Shown piece after piece: positions 50,592 through 59,097 of a DNA stretch of 63,577 nucleotides. This DNA is from Candidatus Thalassarchaeum betae (GTDB lineage: Archaea > Thermoplasmatota > Poseidoniia > Poseidoniales > Thalassarchaeaceae). The stretch's first letter is position 1, and each line of letters opens with the position of its first letter. The translations under genes were made by a program, and so were the position numbers. The stretch lies in assembly GCA_003193925.1 (NCBI GenBank), contig PSPG01000009.1, positions 1 through 63,577 on the forward strand, in the 5' to 3' direction. The notes beneath the pieces were generated by a model. The model ran no database searches. It was not told the DNA's origin and worked only from the letters and a program-made list of their open reading frames with translations.

Positions 50592-52544
50592 GTGTTCGGA
50601 ATCCGCAACGTCCCGCCGCTACTGATTGTCGCCCTGATGGTGCTTGCACCGCTCTCAGGCTGCCTGTCGTTCATCACCGGCGAGGATTCTGACGACGATG
50701 GCTGGACTTGGGTCGACCCGGTCGTCGAGATCGAGGACGCCAACCACTCTCACAACGACATGCTGGCCCACAGGCTGTCCACCCCCAACGCCAAGCTGAT
50801 AGACTACCACAACCTCAACTGCGACGGCGAGGTGAAGCCTCCGGCCGAGCTCGACAATACCGCAGGACGTCCCTGTTATCCAGAGTGGAAGAACGTCGGA
50901 CCGACTCCCGGGGACAACTCCGAGATCGCCATCGAGGGCAACTTCGACGAGGACTGCGAGATCTACGCCGACGGCAGCGGCGGGTGCTATGCCTACGTCT
51001 CGAGTTACAACCAATTCGAGATCCTCGACATCAGCAATCCCAACGACATACAGATGCTGTCGACGTACTACGCCGAGATTGCTCGCATCATCGACATCAA
51101 AGTCACCTCTGACAACAACTGGGTCCTGGTCAACCACGAGTTGACTAACAGCGAATTGGACCCGATTCCCAACGACGACGACGCCAACAGCGGAATGAAT
51201 CGCCTCGATGTCATATACGTCGGCGACAAGACCAGCCCCATCAAGGTCGCAGAGTGGAACAACCCCCCAGCCGGCTTCCACAACCAGGACCTCCACGTCT
51301 ACTGCGACTGGGAGCCTGCCAACCCACTGTGGTCCGGCGAGGAGTGTCACCTGTTCCTGTTCGGTGCCGACCCCTACCCCGAGGTGGTCGCAGGAGGCGG
51401 CCCGGTGAAGGGCACTCAGGTGTTCTACGTGCCTCTGGGCTTCGAGTCGTGGATTCCCAACCAGAACGACGAGGAGCAGAACTCCAGCCGCGAGATTCTG
51501 CGCTGGGGTGCCTACACGCCCGAATCCTCCACCACTTGCGGTGGCTCGGTCTTCAATCACGACCACGTCTTCTTCATCCACCCCCTCACCAAGCAGAAGT
51601 TGATCATCGCTTCCTACTGGGATGCCGGTCTGCGCATAGTCGACGTCTCCGAGCCGCCAGATGTGGCCGACCCGAACGGCATCGCCTGGCCCCAGGAGAT
51701 CGGGCGTTGGATGGGATGCGCATCGGATGACAGCGGATGGTACGGGCCTGAGGGCGGGGGACACGCTGACATGTCGTCGGACGAGTGGCTGGATGCGGCT
51801 CAGGGCAACGGCAACATACACTACGCTGTGCCATTCGACAACCTGATCTGCAATGGAATAAGCGAATACGACCCGGTAGCCGAGTGGCCGAAGGAATGCG
51901 GCTCCGGACCTAGCGACGCGACCTACGGGGAGAACTGGAGGCACTACACTCTCATATCGCCTGAATACGGCTCCAACGACAACCACACGGGATACATATG
52001 GACAATCGACACCACAGATCCGAGCAAGCCATTCCTGGTCTCGAAGTGGAGGCTGCCCGGCGAGGGCATGAAGGCTAACGGGAGCAGCCACCCACAGCAC
52101 TGGATACCGGGGGGCTACATCTACAGCCCCCACAATGGGGACACCGGGACGAGTGGTCACGCCTACTGGGCGCACTACCACGCTGGCTCCTGGGCCACCG
52201 ACCACGGGCAGGCTTGGGATGAGTTGGTCTGGGAGAACGGCTACCCCGAGCCCGATCGCGGGTTCACAGCGATAGTCGAACTCGCCCCCACTCACACGGT
52301 GGGCTACTACCTGCCCTCCGGCCCGGAGTGGCTGGACAACGCCTCCGCAGCGATGGGTTACGACATGGCTGACTGCTGGGCCTCGTGCATGATACCGTTC
52401 GACTGGGGCCTGCAGTACGACCCACGGGGCTTTGTATACATCTCCGAGATGGTGAGCGGGATCTACGTCGTGCAGTTCGACGAGGACTATGATCCTCGAT
52501 ACCACTACCCGGCACTCTGGCAGGTCGAGGCCAGTGACGACTGA
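50592..52544 (+). CDS. LVIVD-repeat lipoprotein (paralogue B)
   Basis: 650 residues from a GTG. The lipobox LAPLSGC gives Cys24 as lipid anchor. Blade motifs FEILDISNPND, LDVIYVGDKTSP, LRIVDVSEPPD, IWTIDTTDPSKP and IYVVQFDED match the preceding paralogue, with shared segments such as IASYWDAGLRIVDV (compare GAYWEAGLRIFDV) and NIHYAVPFD (compare YIHYAEPFD). His-rich stretches (NHDHVFFIH, HAYWAHYHAG) suggest metal sites. It precedes the small His-first protein by 9 nt, with SD GAGGAG overlapping its stop, so it is in an operon with that gene and SCO1. Function unknown; an extracellular metal-linked role is inferred from context. Confidence 0.85.
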   Translation: MFGIRNVPPLLIVALMVLAPLSGCLSFITGEDSDDDGWTWVDPVVEIEDANHSHNDMLAHRLSTPNAKLIDYHNLNCDGEVKPPAELDNTAGRPCYPEWKNVGPTPGDNSEIAIEGNFDEDCEIYADGSGGCYAYVSSYNQFEILDISNPNDIQMLSTYYAEIARIIDIKVTSDNNWVLVNHELTNSELDPIPNDDDANSGMNRLDVIYVGDKTSPIKVAEWNNPPAGFHNQDLHVYCDWEPANPLWSGEECHLFLFGADPYPEVVAGGGPVKGTQVFYVPLGFESWIPNQNDEEQNSSREILRWGAYTPESSTTCGGSVFNHDHVFFIHPLTKQKLIIASYWDAGLRIVDVSEPPDVADPNGIAWPQEIGRWMGCASDDSGWYGPEGGGHADMSSDEWLDAAQGNGNIHYAVPFDNLICNGISEYDPVAEWPKECGSGPSDATYGENWRHYTLISPEYGSNDNHTGYIWTIDTTDPSKPFLVSKWRLPGEGMKANGSSHPQHWIPGGYIYSPHNGDTGTSGHAYWAHYHAGSWATDHGQAWDELVWENGYPEPDRGFTAIVELAPTHTVGYYLPSGPEWLDNASAAMGYDMADCWASCMIPFDWGLQYDPRGFVYISEMVSGIYVVQFDEDYDPRYHYPALWQVEASDD

Positions 52545-52553
52545 GGAGATCCC

Positions 52554-53081
52554 ATGCGCGTGAAGGCGCTCGCCGTAATCTTAGCACTGACTCTGCTGAT
52601 GCCGACTGCAGCAGCGCATGGTGCGAACACGTTCTCGTTCATCATGAGGAGCCAATCGATAGACCCGAACTCAGCTCAGGTCATACAGAACGACACGCTG
52701 ATCTTCTACAACACCGCTGAGCACAATCGGGCTGTCCTAATCGATATTGACGGTGATGGCCTCGACGAGGTGAATTGCGAGGCCGGGCCATCCGACTCCT
52801 CATCCATGGAGGACGAGTGTTGGATTTGGCTCGACCCCGCCAACTGGACAGCAGGAGTGTATGAGGCCAAACTGATGGAGAATGGCACGCTCTGGGGCAC
52901 AGTCGAGTTTACGATAGTGCTCGATGACCACACGGAGACACTGTCCCCAGACGACCACGACGACCACGACCACGACGAGGGCGGCGCAGAGGGGGAACTG
53001 CTGAACGCTGCTGTCCTGCTGGCCGGTGCGGCGGTCTTCGTCTGGGTGATTCGCAACGTGAAGGGGGACGAAGAGGGATGA
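52554..53081 (+). CDS. Small exported protein with predicted N-terminal histidine, His/Asp linker and TM (paralogue B)
   Basis: 175 residues. The signal peptide ends LMPTAAA before His22, so the predicted mature protein starts HGANTF. The beta-rich domain carries IDIDGDGLDE and two Cys (VNCEAG, DECWIW). A linker DDHDDHDHDEGG of alternating His and Asp, a likely metal-binding tail, precedes a membrane helix. It is a paralogue of 48118-48711. The start codon follows SD GAGGAGATC. The stop is overlapped by the SCO1 start (ATGA), so the two are translated together, which supports a copper link for this otherwise unrecognised family. Confidence 0.78.
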   Translation: MRVKALAVILALTLLMPTAAAHGANTFSFIMRSQSIDPNSAQVIQNDTLIFYNTAEHNRAVLIDIDGDGLDEVNCEAGPSDSSSMEDECWIWLDPANWTAGVYEAKLMENGTLWGTVEFTIVLDDHTETLSPDDHDDHDHDEGGAEGELLNAAVLLAGAAVFVWVIRNVKGDEEG

Positions 53082-53716
53082 GAAGGGGTGTCGTCGCAAT
53101 CATGCTGACTGTCATGCTCATGCTATCCGGCTGCCTCGGCTCTGGTTCTGATGAAATCGAGTTATTTGGCTTCGAGTACCGGGATCCCCCCGAAGCACCG
53201 GGCTTCAATCTGACTAACCAGCACGGTGAGCCGGTGAGCCTCCCGGACTTCGGGGGCAAGGTCGTAGTCGTGGCCTTCGTCTACACCCACTGCCCCGATG
53301 TCTGCACCGTCATCTCCTCGAATCTGGCATGGGTGGATGCAAACCTCGGGGACTACTCAGAGGAGGTCATCCTGCTCTCGGTCACCATAGACCCTGCCAG
53401 AGACACCGTGTCACTCCTGGCGAATTGGACCGAGACAAGGGGGTACGACTGGGACCACCTGACAGGGAATCACACGGAACTCGAGCTCATGTGGGAGGCG
53501 TGGCACGTCGGAGTGGACGACGAGCACATCGAGAACATCACCTCATCCGAGGAGGCGGGAAACGAGTCCGAAGACGGCCCACATGACTACACCCTCGGCC
53601 ACTCGATCGTCACTTTCATCCTCGACAAGGACACGAGGAAGAGGGTGGCGTACTCAGGGACCGACTGGAACATCGAGGAGTTCCTGCACGATATCCAAGC
53701 CCTCGCGGACGAGTAA
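53078..53716 (+). CDS. SCO1/SenC-family copper chaperone, lipoprotein
   Basis: 212 residues with lipobox LMLSGC (Cys19) and a thioredoxin-like fold. The copper-binding CPDVC (Cys72, Cys76) follows FVYTH, and the third ligand is His175 in LGHSIVTF, as in SCO proteins that deliver copper to cytochrome oxidase CuA or other exported cuproproteins. An acidic insertion (about 150-170, ENITSSEEAGNESEDGP) precedes the His. It is translationally coupled to the His-first small protein and downstream of the two LVIVD proteins; no oxidase subunit is near, so these neighbours are candidate clients. The family assignment is firm; the client is inferred. Confidence 0.93.
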   Translation: MRRGVVAIMLTVMLMLSGCLGSGSDEIELFGFEYRDPPEAPGFNLTNQHGEPVSLPDFGGKVVVVAFVYTHCPDVCTVISSNLAWVDANLGDYSEEVILLSVTIDPARDTVSLLANWTETRGYDWDHLTGNHTELELMWEAWHVGVDDEHIENITSSEEAGNESEDGPHDYTLGHSIVTFILDKDTRKRVAYSGTDWNIEEFLHDIQALADE

Positions 53717-53752
53717 TCACCAGCGATGAAAATATCATCGCCGACAAAGAAC

Positions 53753-53761
53753 TGATTATAT
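53753..53761 (+). promoter_or_regulatory. TATA box for the YHYH protein gene
   Basis: TGATTATAT is centred about 27 nt before the ATG at 53784, arguing for a leaderless start there rather than at the in-frame TTG 53766 or ATG 53772. Confidence 0.55.
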
Positions 53762-53783
53762 CCTATTGATAATGCCTATTGGC

Positions 53784-55805
53784 ATGGCCGATGATGGGGT
53801 TGCGCGCTCCCTGTTCCTCGCAGGACTGATGCTTGTCAGCGTCTTTCTGGGGGTGCTGTTCTTCGATATCCAGGATGAGGGGGGGAATCTAGCGCCCGTC
53901 ATCGAGGGGGATATCCCGCCGAACATCCTCATCGGCAGCGTCGACTCCGTTTTCTTGCGCATATACGATGAGGAGATGGCCGGGCTGACCCTAGAAGTCA
54001 GCCTCGACGGGGACGAGATTGACGACGAGCTGGACTCGGACGGCAAACTCGTCATCGACATCTCGCAACTCGGCGTCGGCAGCCACACGATCAAGGTAGT
54101 CGCGATCGACAGCCTCGGGCAGGAGTCGAAATGGACCGCCGCCTTCATGATCGAATACCCCGATGAGGGCTACACGGTCATCGTCGTCAGCACCAACGAG
54201 ATAGTCGTCGAGCAGGGCAACAGCACCACGGTATCAGGAGTCTTGGTCCACCAGAGCATGGGCACCTGCGAACTCGAGTGGTCCGACGGTAACATCAGCC
54301 AGTTCAGCCTGACCCTCCCCTTCGACGTCGAGGGCAGGTTCGACCTCGGATTCTCGAACATCCAGGAGAACCTGACGATCTCGATTCTCGGCACCTGCGG
54401 CACCTGGGTGGACTCCAGCGAGCTCGAGGTGATCGGCATCGTCGTCACCGAGCCGGACCCGGTGCGCGGCTGCACCGACCCGGAGGCCAGCAACCACGAC
54501 GAGAATGCCGAGGAGGACGACGGTTCTTGTGAGTATGACGAGCCCGAGCCCACTACGGGATGCACCGACCCTGCGGCAAACAACTACGACGAGAATGCCG
54601 AGGAGGACGACGACTCGTGCGAGTACGACGAGGAGCCTCGTGCCGAGACCGGTTCAGACGAGTGGTGGTCTCAGATCCTGCACTGCGACGATTCGAGCAC
54701 CCCTCTGGTTGACGACTACAACACCACCGGACATGACGGCTGGCTGTGCTCGCTGAGCTTTTCCACCAATGAGACCCATATCCAAATCGTTACCAACGGC
54801 CTGCCCAATCACGACTTCCATTCAGGACCGGGATGCTGCGCCAGCCAGCAGGACACCGCCTGGGTAATCCCCCTCGAGCCTACTAACGAAACCGAGTGCA
54901 ACCCGATTGCCTCCTCCGAAGGCTGCACGATGGCTCCCGAGAGGGGGCCTGTCGCCTTCGCAGTCAACGGAGTCGCCATCTACGGGCCCGAGGACGGACC
55001 CGGAGGAGATGCGGTAGCAGGACAGGAGGGTGCCTACGAGGAGGACCGTCAGAATGTCTGGCTGGGCCTGTGCCATGGTCACTCCGGGCCGGGTGGCGAG
55101 TACCACTACCATGCAGACGGCAACTGCATCCACTGGCACCCCGAAGGCGAACAGACCTGGCTGAATTACAGCATTGAGTCATCCAGGAACGTGACGGAGC
55201 ACTCCCCCATAGTCGGCTTCGCCCTCGATGGCTACCCGATCTACGGCTTCGTCGGCTGGGACGATGACGGCGAAGTCGTCGAGGTGACCTCCTCCTACCG
55301 GCTCAAGGACGGCGAGACCGGCTACAACGGAATCGACGACTACGAGTACATCGCTGACCTAGGCGACTTAGACGCCTGCAATGGCCAGTGGGGCCCCACG
55401 CCCGACTACCCCGACGGCATCTACCACTACCACACCACCTGGGTCAACGGGGAAGGCGGAATCGGATTCCCTTACTTCCTCCTCTGCTACCAGGGGGTAG
55501 TCGAGGAAGGTGAAGACCCCTGTGCCGGGTTTGGAGTGACCTGGGGGCCGGGCATAGGCCCGCCTCCCGAGGGCTGCGACCAAGGACCGGGGGGCGGCGG
55601 TCAAGGCGGCGGTGGTCAAGGCGGGGGGCAGCAGTCCTCATCGACGAGCAGCCTGATTGCCATACCCGCAGAGTCGCCGCCACCGATCAGCGGAGCCGCT
55701 CTGCTGATCGCAGTAGCAGCAGTCGGGATCAGAGCATTGGCATCCGGCGAAGCCGCTCGAGGTCAGGCTGGTACAACTCGCGGATGTCATCCAGTTCCAG
55801 TATGA
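53784..55805 (+). CDS. YHYH-domain surface protein with GCTDP repeats
   Basis: About 673 residues from MADDGVARS, with an N-terminal membrane/signal helix, two Ig-like beta domains (about 25-215), two GCTDPxAxNxxENAEEDDxSCEYD units (about 225-280), then a YHYH domain (about 285-595) with PVAFAVNGVAIYGP, GEYHYHADGNC, IVGFALDGYPIYG and GIYHYHTT. A Gly/Gln-rich linker and C-terminal membrane helix (ISGAALLIAVAAVGI) end it. YHYH proteins are exported and of unknown activity; the repeated His and Tyr suggest metal binding. The last 77 nt overlap the 3' end of pheS on the other strand, encoding an odd tail after the membrane helix. It sits next to SCO1 but has its own promoter. Confidence 0.87.
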   Translation: MADDGVARSLFLAGLMLVSVFLGVLFFDIQDEGGNLAPVIEGDIPPNILIGSVDSVFLRIYDEEMAGLTLEVSLDGDEIDDELDSDGKLVIDISQLGVGSHTIKVVAIDSLGQESKWTAAFMIEYPDEGYTVIVVSTNEIVVEQGNSTTVSGVLVHQSMGTCELEWSDGNISQFSLTLPFDVEGRFDLGFSNIQENLTISILGTCGTWVDSSELEVIGIVVTEPDPVRGCTDPEASNHDENAEEDDGSCEYDEPEPTTGCTDPAANNYDENAEEDDDSCEYDEEPRAETGSDEWWSQILHCDDSSTPLVDDYNTTGHDGWLCSLSFSTNETHIQIVTNGLPNHDFHSGPGCCASQQDTAWVIPLEPTNETECNPIASSEGCTMAPERGPVAFAVNGVAIYGPEDGPGGDAVAGQEGAYEEDRQNVWLGLCHGHSGPGGEYHYHADGNCIHWHPEGEQTWLNYSIESSRNVTEHSPIVGFALDGYPIYGFVGWDDDGEVVEVTSSYRLKDGETGYNGIDDYEYIADLGDLDACNGQWGPTPDYPDGIYHYHTTWVNGEGGIGFPYFLLCYQGVVEEGEDPCAGFGVTWGPGIGPPPEGCDQGPGGGGQGGGGQGGGQQSSSTSSLIAIPAESPPPISGAALLIAVAAVGIRALASGEAARGQAGTTRGCHPVPV

Positions 55806-57219
55806 GCATGGCGAGGCGCTCTAGCCCCATGCCCCAAGCGCACACCGGCCACTCCGTTCCGAGCGGCTCGGTCACCTCGGGTCGGAAGATCCCAGAGCCA
55901 CCTAGCTCCATCCACTCACCCCTCCACAGCACTTCGACCTCCACGCTCGGCTCGGTGTATGGGAAGTAGGCGGGCCGGACGCGTACGTCCGGGTAGCCCA
56001 TCTTGGCGTAGAACGTCTTGAGCGTCGATATCAGCATCGGCAGGTTCGCGTCCGGCTCGTGGATGATGCCCTCAATCTGGTGGAACTCGGGGAGATGGGT
56101 GCGGTCAATCGACTCCTGCCGGAACACCCGACCTATCCCGAAGACCCTGCATGGCTCGTGGGGGTTGTCGGCGATGTGACGGATGGTGTTCACCGTCGTG
56201 TGAGTCCTCAGAAGCGCCTTCTGAGCCTCGTCCCTGTCGAAAGTGCCGCCCCATCCCCTGCTTCCGGTGTCATGGCCGTGCTCGTGCACGCTGGCCCACA
56301 AGTCGAGGTACTCGTCCTCGACCTCGACCTTCTCAGGCTCGGACAGGTAGAAGGTGTCCTGCATCGTCCTCGCGGGATGCGACTGGGGTATGAACAGAGC
56401 GTCCATGTTCCACCCGGCTGATTGCACGTACGGGCCCTCGATCTCAGAGAAGCCCATCTCGAGGAAGACCGAGCGGATTCGCTCGATCAACGCCTGCATC
56501 GGGTGCGGCCTGCCGCCCAAGGGGACGGGCGCTGGTGCATTGACATCGAACGGCTTGAACTTGGCATCCCTCCACGAGTCACCCTGCAGCATCTCGGGGG
56601 TGACATCGCCGACGAGCTCGACCTCCTCCAGCCCGGACTCGTCCTCAGACGAACCTGCTTCCGTCAGGCTCCAACTCCGAGAGACGTGCTCCTCGGTTGC
56701 GATCAGGCCCTTGCGGCCGGAGAAGTGGCTGACCATCTCAGCGTCGAGGGAAGCAGCATCGAGGGGCCCGTCAGCGAGGCTCTGGATGAAGGACGTCCTC
56801 TGCTCGATGCCTGCGACCACCGCGCCTTCGTCGGCTGTTGCCAAGGCACCGGCCTCCACCTTGATACCGAGAGCCTTGAGCAAGCCAACGCCAGGGCCGG
56901 CCTCGTGGCGCTCGAATGCGGCCGACAGACCGGCCATGGTCCTTTCAGTGGGCTTCTGCTCGGACATCCAGTCCCAGAGGCGGGCCTCCAACAGCCCGTC
57001 TGCGACCGCCTTGGCACCCTCGTCGCCAAGGGACACAATCCGACCGCGCTCCTCGGCGACCTCGACGAGTCCGGCCTCGGCGAGCCCGGCTCCGGCGCCT
57101 GCGACATGGACCTGATCGGACCAACCGGTGGCTTCGAGAAGCTCGTCCAGAGACCAAGCCCGGGAAGGCTCTGGGAGCATCGCTCGCAGCATCCGGCGCT
57201 CGTTGTTGCCCAGTTCCAC
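55729..57219 (-). CDS. pheS: Phenylalanine-tRNA ligase alpha subunit
   Basis: 496 residues, archaeal/eukaryotic-type length. Winged-helix segments occupy the N-terminal 200 residues; the class II catalytic core follows with HPMQALIERIRSVFLEMGF, motif 2 around RVFRQESIDRTHLPEFHQIEG (in part) and motif 3 WGMGLERLAML. It charges tRNA-Phe together with PheT, which is not in the window. AT-rich TAATTC lies about 25 nt before the ATG. Its 3' end overlaps the convergent YHYH gene by 77 nt. Identification is firm. Confidence 0.95.
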   Translation of the reverse strand: MELGNNERRMLRAMLPEPSRAWSLDELLEATGWSDQVHVAGAGAGLAEAGLVEVAEERGRIVSLGDEGAKAVADGLLEARLWDWMSEQKPTERTMAGLSAAFERHEAGPGVGLLKALGIKVEAGALATADEGAVVAGIEQRTSFIQSLADGPLDAASLDAEMVSHFSGRKGLIATEEHVSRSWSLTEAGSSEDESGLEEVELVGDVTPEMLQGDSWRDAKFKPFDVNAPAPVPLGGRPHPMQALIERIRSVFLEMGFSEIEGPYVQSAGWNMDALFIPQSHPARTMQDTFYLSEPEKVEVEDEYLDLWASVHEHGHDTGSRGWGGTFDRDEAQKALLRTHTTVNTIRHIADNPHEPCRVFGIGRVFRQESIDRTHLPEFHQIEGIIHEPDANLPMLISTLKTFYAKMGYPDVRVRPAYFPYTEPSVEVEVLWRGEWMELGGSGIFRPEVTEPLGTEWPVCAWGMGLERLAMLILELDDIRELYQPDLERLRRMPML

Positions 57220-57293
57220 GTCACTGCCTCGGACTTTGACGAATTAGGCCGTCCACTTGACGCTTGCCGATGCGCCGTCCTGCTAGGAGGGGG

Positions 57294-57704
57294 TTACTCC
57301 TCCTCGGATTCCCACAGGAGGGTTTCGCATTCGCTGCATGAGTGGGACTTCGGCTTCGGGCCGTCTACCCAATCGACGCCCCCGCACCTGCCGCAGAGGA
57401 TCGATGTCCTGACCGGGCTCTCAAGGGTGGTGTCGACTCGGTACATGACCCGGCCAGCGTCTGGCATCTTGCCAGCCTCCGGCTCCCATGCGGCTACCTC
57501 CTCGGGGTCGACATTCTCCTCACCGGCCATCCCGAGACCGGCAATCAGGAGGGCGATTCCCGCTATTGCTAGGGGTGCTGCTACTGCCAGCGCGAAGGGC
57601 GACTCTCCGGAGGTCAGGAACACGCCGCTGCCGAGCGCTATGCACGACCAGGCGGCCAGCACAGTGTTCAGCCTGCGGTTGCGCCCGGTGGGGGCTGGCG
57701 GCAT
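57294..57704 (-). CDS. Small two-TM protein with C-terminal zinc ribbon
   Basis: 136 residues from MPPAPTGRNRRLN. Two hydrophobic segments (about 14-31 and 37-57) are followed by a polar region and a cytoplasmic-looking zinc ribbon CGRCG...CSEC near the C-terminus, ending in acidic residues. No known family. The ATG at 57704 is chosen over the upstream TTG at 57773 because a TATA-like CCATATTCATG (57728-57738) lies about 29 nt upstream. It is 74 nt upstream of pheS on the same strand and may be transcribed with it. Confidence 0.72.
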   Translation of the reverse strand: MPPAPTGRNRRLNTVLAAWSCIALGSGVFLTSGESPFALAVAAPLAIAGIALLIAGLGMAGEENVDPEEVAAWEPEAGKMPDAGRVMYRVDTTLESPVRTSILCGRCGGVDWVDGPKPKSHSCSECETLLWESEEE

Positions 57705-57800
57705 GCCCGGCCGTGTGGGGGCCGGCGCATGAATATGGCCCCTGAGACCCGATTTCGGCGATGTAGGGTTCAAGAGTCCGAGTCCGTCGTCTTAGGGCGC

Positions 57801-57874
57801 GCCTCAGTAGCTCAGCCCGGTAGAGCATCTGATTTGTAATCAGACGGTCGGGGGTTCGACTCCCTCCTGAGGCT
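57801..57874 (+). tRNA. tRNA-Thr (UGU)
   Basis: A 74-nt cloverleaf: acceptor GCCTCAG/CTGAGGC with discriminator T, D arm TAGCTCAGCCCGG, anticodon stem TCTGA/TCAGA around TTTGTAA (anticodon UGU), T arm GGGGGTTCGACTCCCTC. CCA is encoded at 57875-57877. No intron. The folD start follows 40 nt later. Confidence 0.95.
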
Positions 57875-57916
57875 CCAAGTTGCGTCTGTGAAAGGTCAAA
57901 GAGCGGAGTGCTCCGG

Positions 57917-58777
57917 ATGGCTGTCGTGAGCGCAGATATCTTCGACGGCAAAGCGCTCGGGCGCAGGCTCGAAGAGGGGTTGTCCGACCGTGTCTCTGCA
58001 CTGGGCGAGCGAGGCGTCACCCCGCACCTCGCCGTGGTCATCGCAGGGGATGATCATGCGAGTCACGTCTACGTCCGCAACAAGCAGATGGCATGTGAGA
58101 GGTGCGGTATCTCCAGCACGCGCATCGATCTGCCCGCGACCGCAACTCAGGAGGACATCTTAGGCATCGTAGCCGAGATGAACGCCGACGACTCGGTTCA
58201 CGGGATACTGGTCCAGAGCCCGGCACCCGAGGGTGTCGACGAGTTGGCCATCGCCGAGGCGATCGACCCGGCCAAAGACGTCGACGGCTTCCACCCTAGG
58301 AACCTAGGAAAACTGGTGCAGGGAGTCTCTGACGGGCTTCTGCCATGCACTCCCGCGGGTGTGATGAGAATGCTGGAGGAGAGCGGTGTGGAGCTCAGTG
58401 GCGCGAAGGCGGTGGTTCTTGGACGCTCACGCATCATCGGGATGCCGATGGCGCTGATGCTGGCCCAGCGCGGCGTCGACTCCACAGTCACAATCGCCCA
58501 CTCCAAGACCCACGATACTGCCGCGTTGTGCCGTGAGGCGGACATCGTTGTTGCAGCGATTGGTCGGCCGCACACCGTGAAGTCCGATTGGATCAAACCG
58601 GGCGCTGTCGTTGTCGATGTCGGAATCTCCAGAGTCGATGGCGGGGGCCTCGCAGGTGATGTTGACCCGGGTGTGGCTGAGGTTGCGGGCTGGCTGACGC
58701 CGGTGCCGGGTGGGGTCGGCCCGATGACCATCGCGATGCTGATGTCAAACACGGTCAGGGCCGCTGAGATGTCCTAG
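57917..58777 (+). CDS. folD: Methylene-tetrahydrofolate dehydrogenase/cyclohydrolase
   Basis: 286 residues. FolD interconverts 5,10-methylene-, methenyl- and 10-formyl-tetrahydrofolate. Seen are YVRNKQMACERCGI with the catalytic Lys region, GILVQSPAPEG, DPAKDVDGFHPRNLGKL, PCTPAGVMRMLEE, the VVLGRSRIIGMPMALML nucleotide-binding loop and LTPVPGGVGPMTIAML. The ATG at 57917 has GGAG about 10 nt upstream and is preferred to GTG 57908. It points to a folate-type C1 carrier in this archaeon, in keeping with glyA and gcvT here. Its stop overlaps the convergent sufT-like gene by 4 nt. Confidence 0.95.
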   Translation: MAVVSADIFDGKALGRRLEEGLSDRVSALGERGVTPHLAVVIAGDDHASHVYVRNKQMACERCGISSTRIDLPATATQEDILGIVAEMNADDSVHGILVQSPAPEGVDELAIAEAIDPAKDVDGFHPRNLGKLVQGVSDGLLPCTPAGVMRMLEESGVELSGAKAVVLGRSRIIGMPMALMLAQRGVDSTVTIAHSKTHDTAALCREADIVVAAIGRPHTVKSDWIKPGAVVVDVGISRVDGGGLAGDVDPGVAEVAGWLTPVPGGVGPMTIAMLMSNTVRAAEMS

Positions 58778-59088
58778 AAGATACCCAAATCCATCTGAGC
58801 GTCCTCGGATGCGTGCACCCTTGGATCCCATGGGGGGGAGAACGTGAGGTTGACGTGGACACTCTCGACGCCCTCGGTCGCGAGAGCTGACCGATGTACT
58901 GCGGCCATGATCTCTGGTGCAACCGGGCAACCTGGACTCGTCAAGGTCATGTCGATCTCTGCGTGGGTCCCATCGTCATTCTCCTCGACCCTGATGCCGT
59001 AAATCAGCCCTAGCTCGATTACAGAGAGTTTCATCTCGGGGTCCTCGACATCCTTCAGCGAGTCTATGATATCGGATTCGTGCACCAT
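58774..59088 (-). CDS. MIP18/DUF59-family iron-sulfur assembly protein (SufT-like)
   Basis: 104 residues. The family helps mature or deliver Fe-S clusters. The DVEDPEMKLSVIELGLIYGI segment (in part) and MTLTSPGCPVAPEI with its conserved Cys are characteristic. The ATG at 59088 has SD GAGGTG five nt upstream, overlapping the sufE stop, so it is the distal gene of the sufS-sufE-sufT set. The in-frame GTG at 59091 is less likely. Confidence 0.92.
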   Translation of the reverse strand: MVHESDIIDSLKDVEDPEMKLSVIELGLIYGIRVEENDDGTHAEIDMTLTSPGCPVAPEIMAAVHRSALATEGVESVHVNLTFSPPWDPRVHASEDAQMDLGIF

Positions 59089-59097
59089 CACAGCACC

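Noticed and set aside
50655-52505. Minus-strand open frame of 616 codons
   Set aside because: Antisense to the LVIVD lipoprotein gene, which has a lipobox, blade motifs and operon context.
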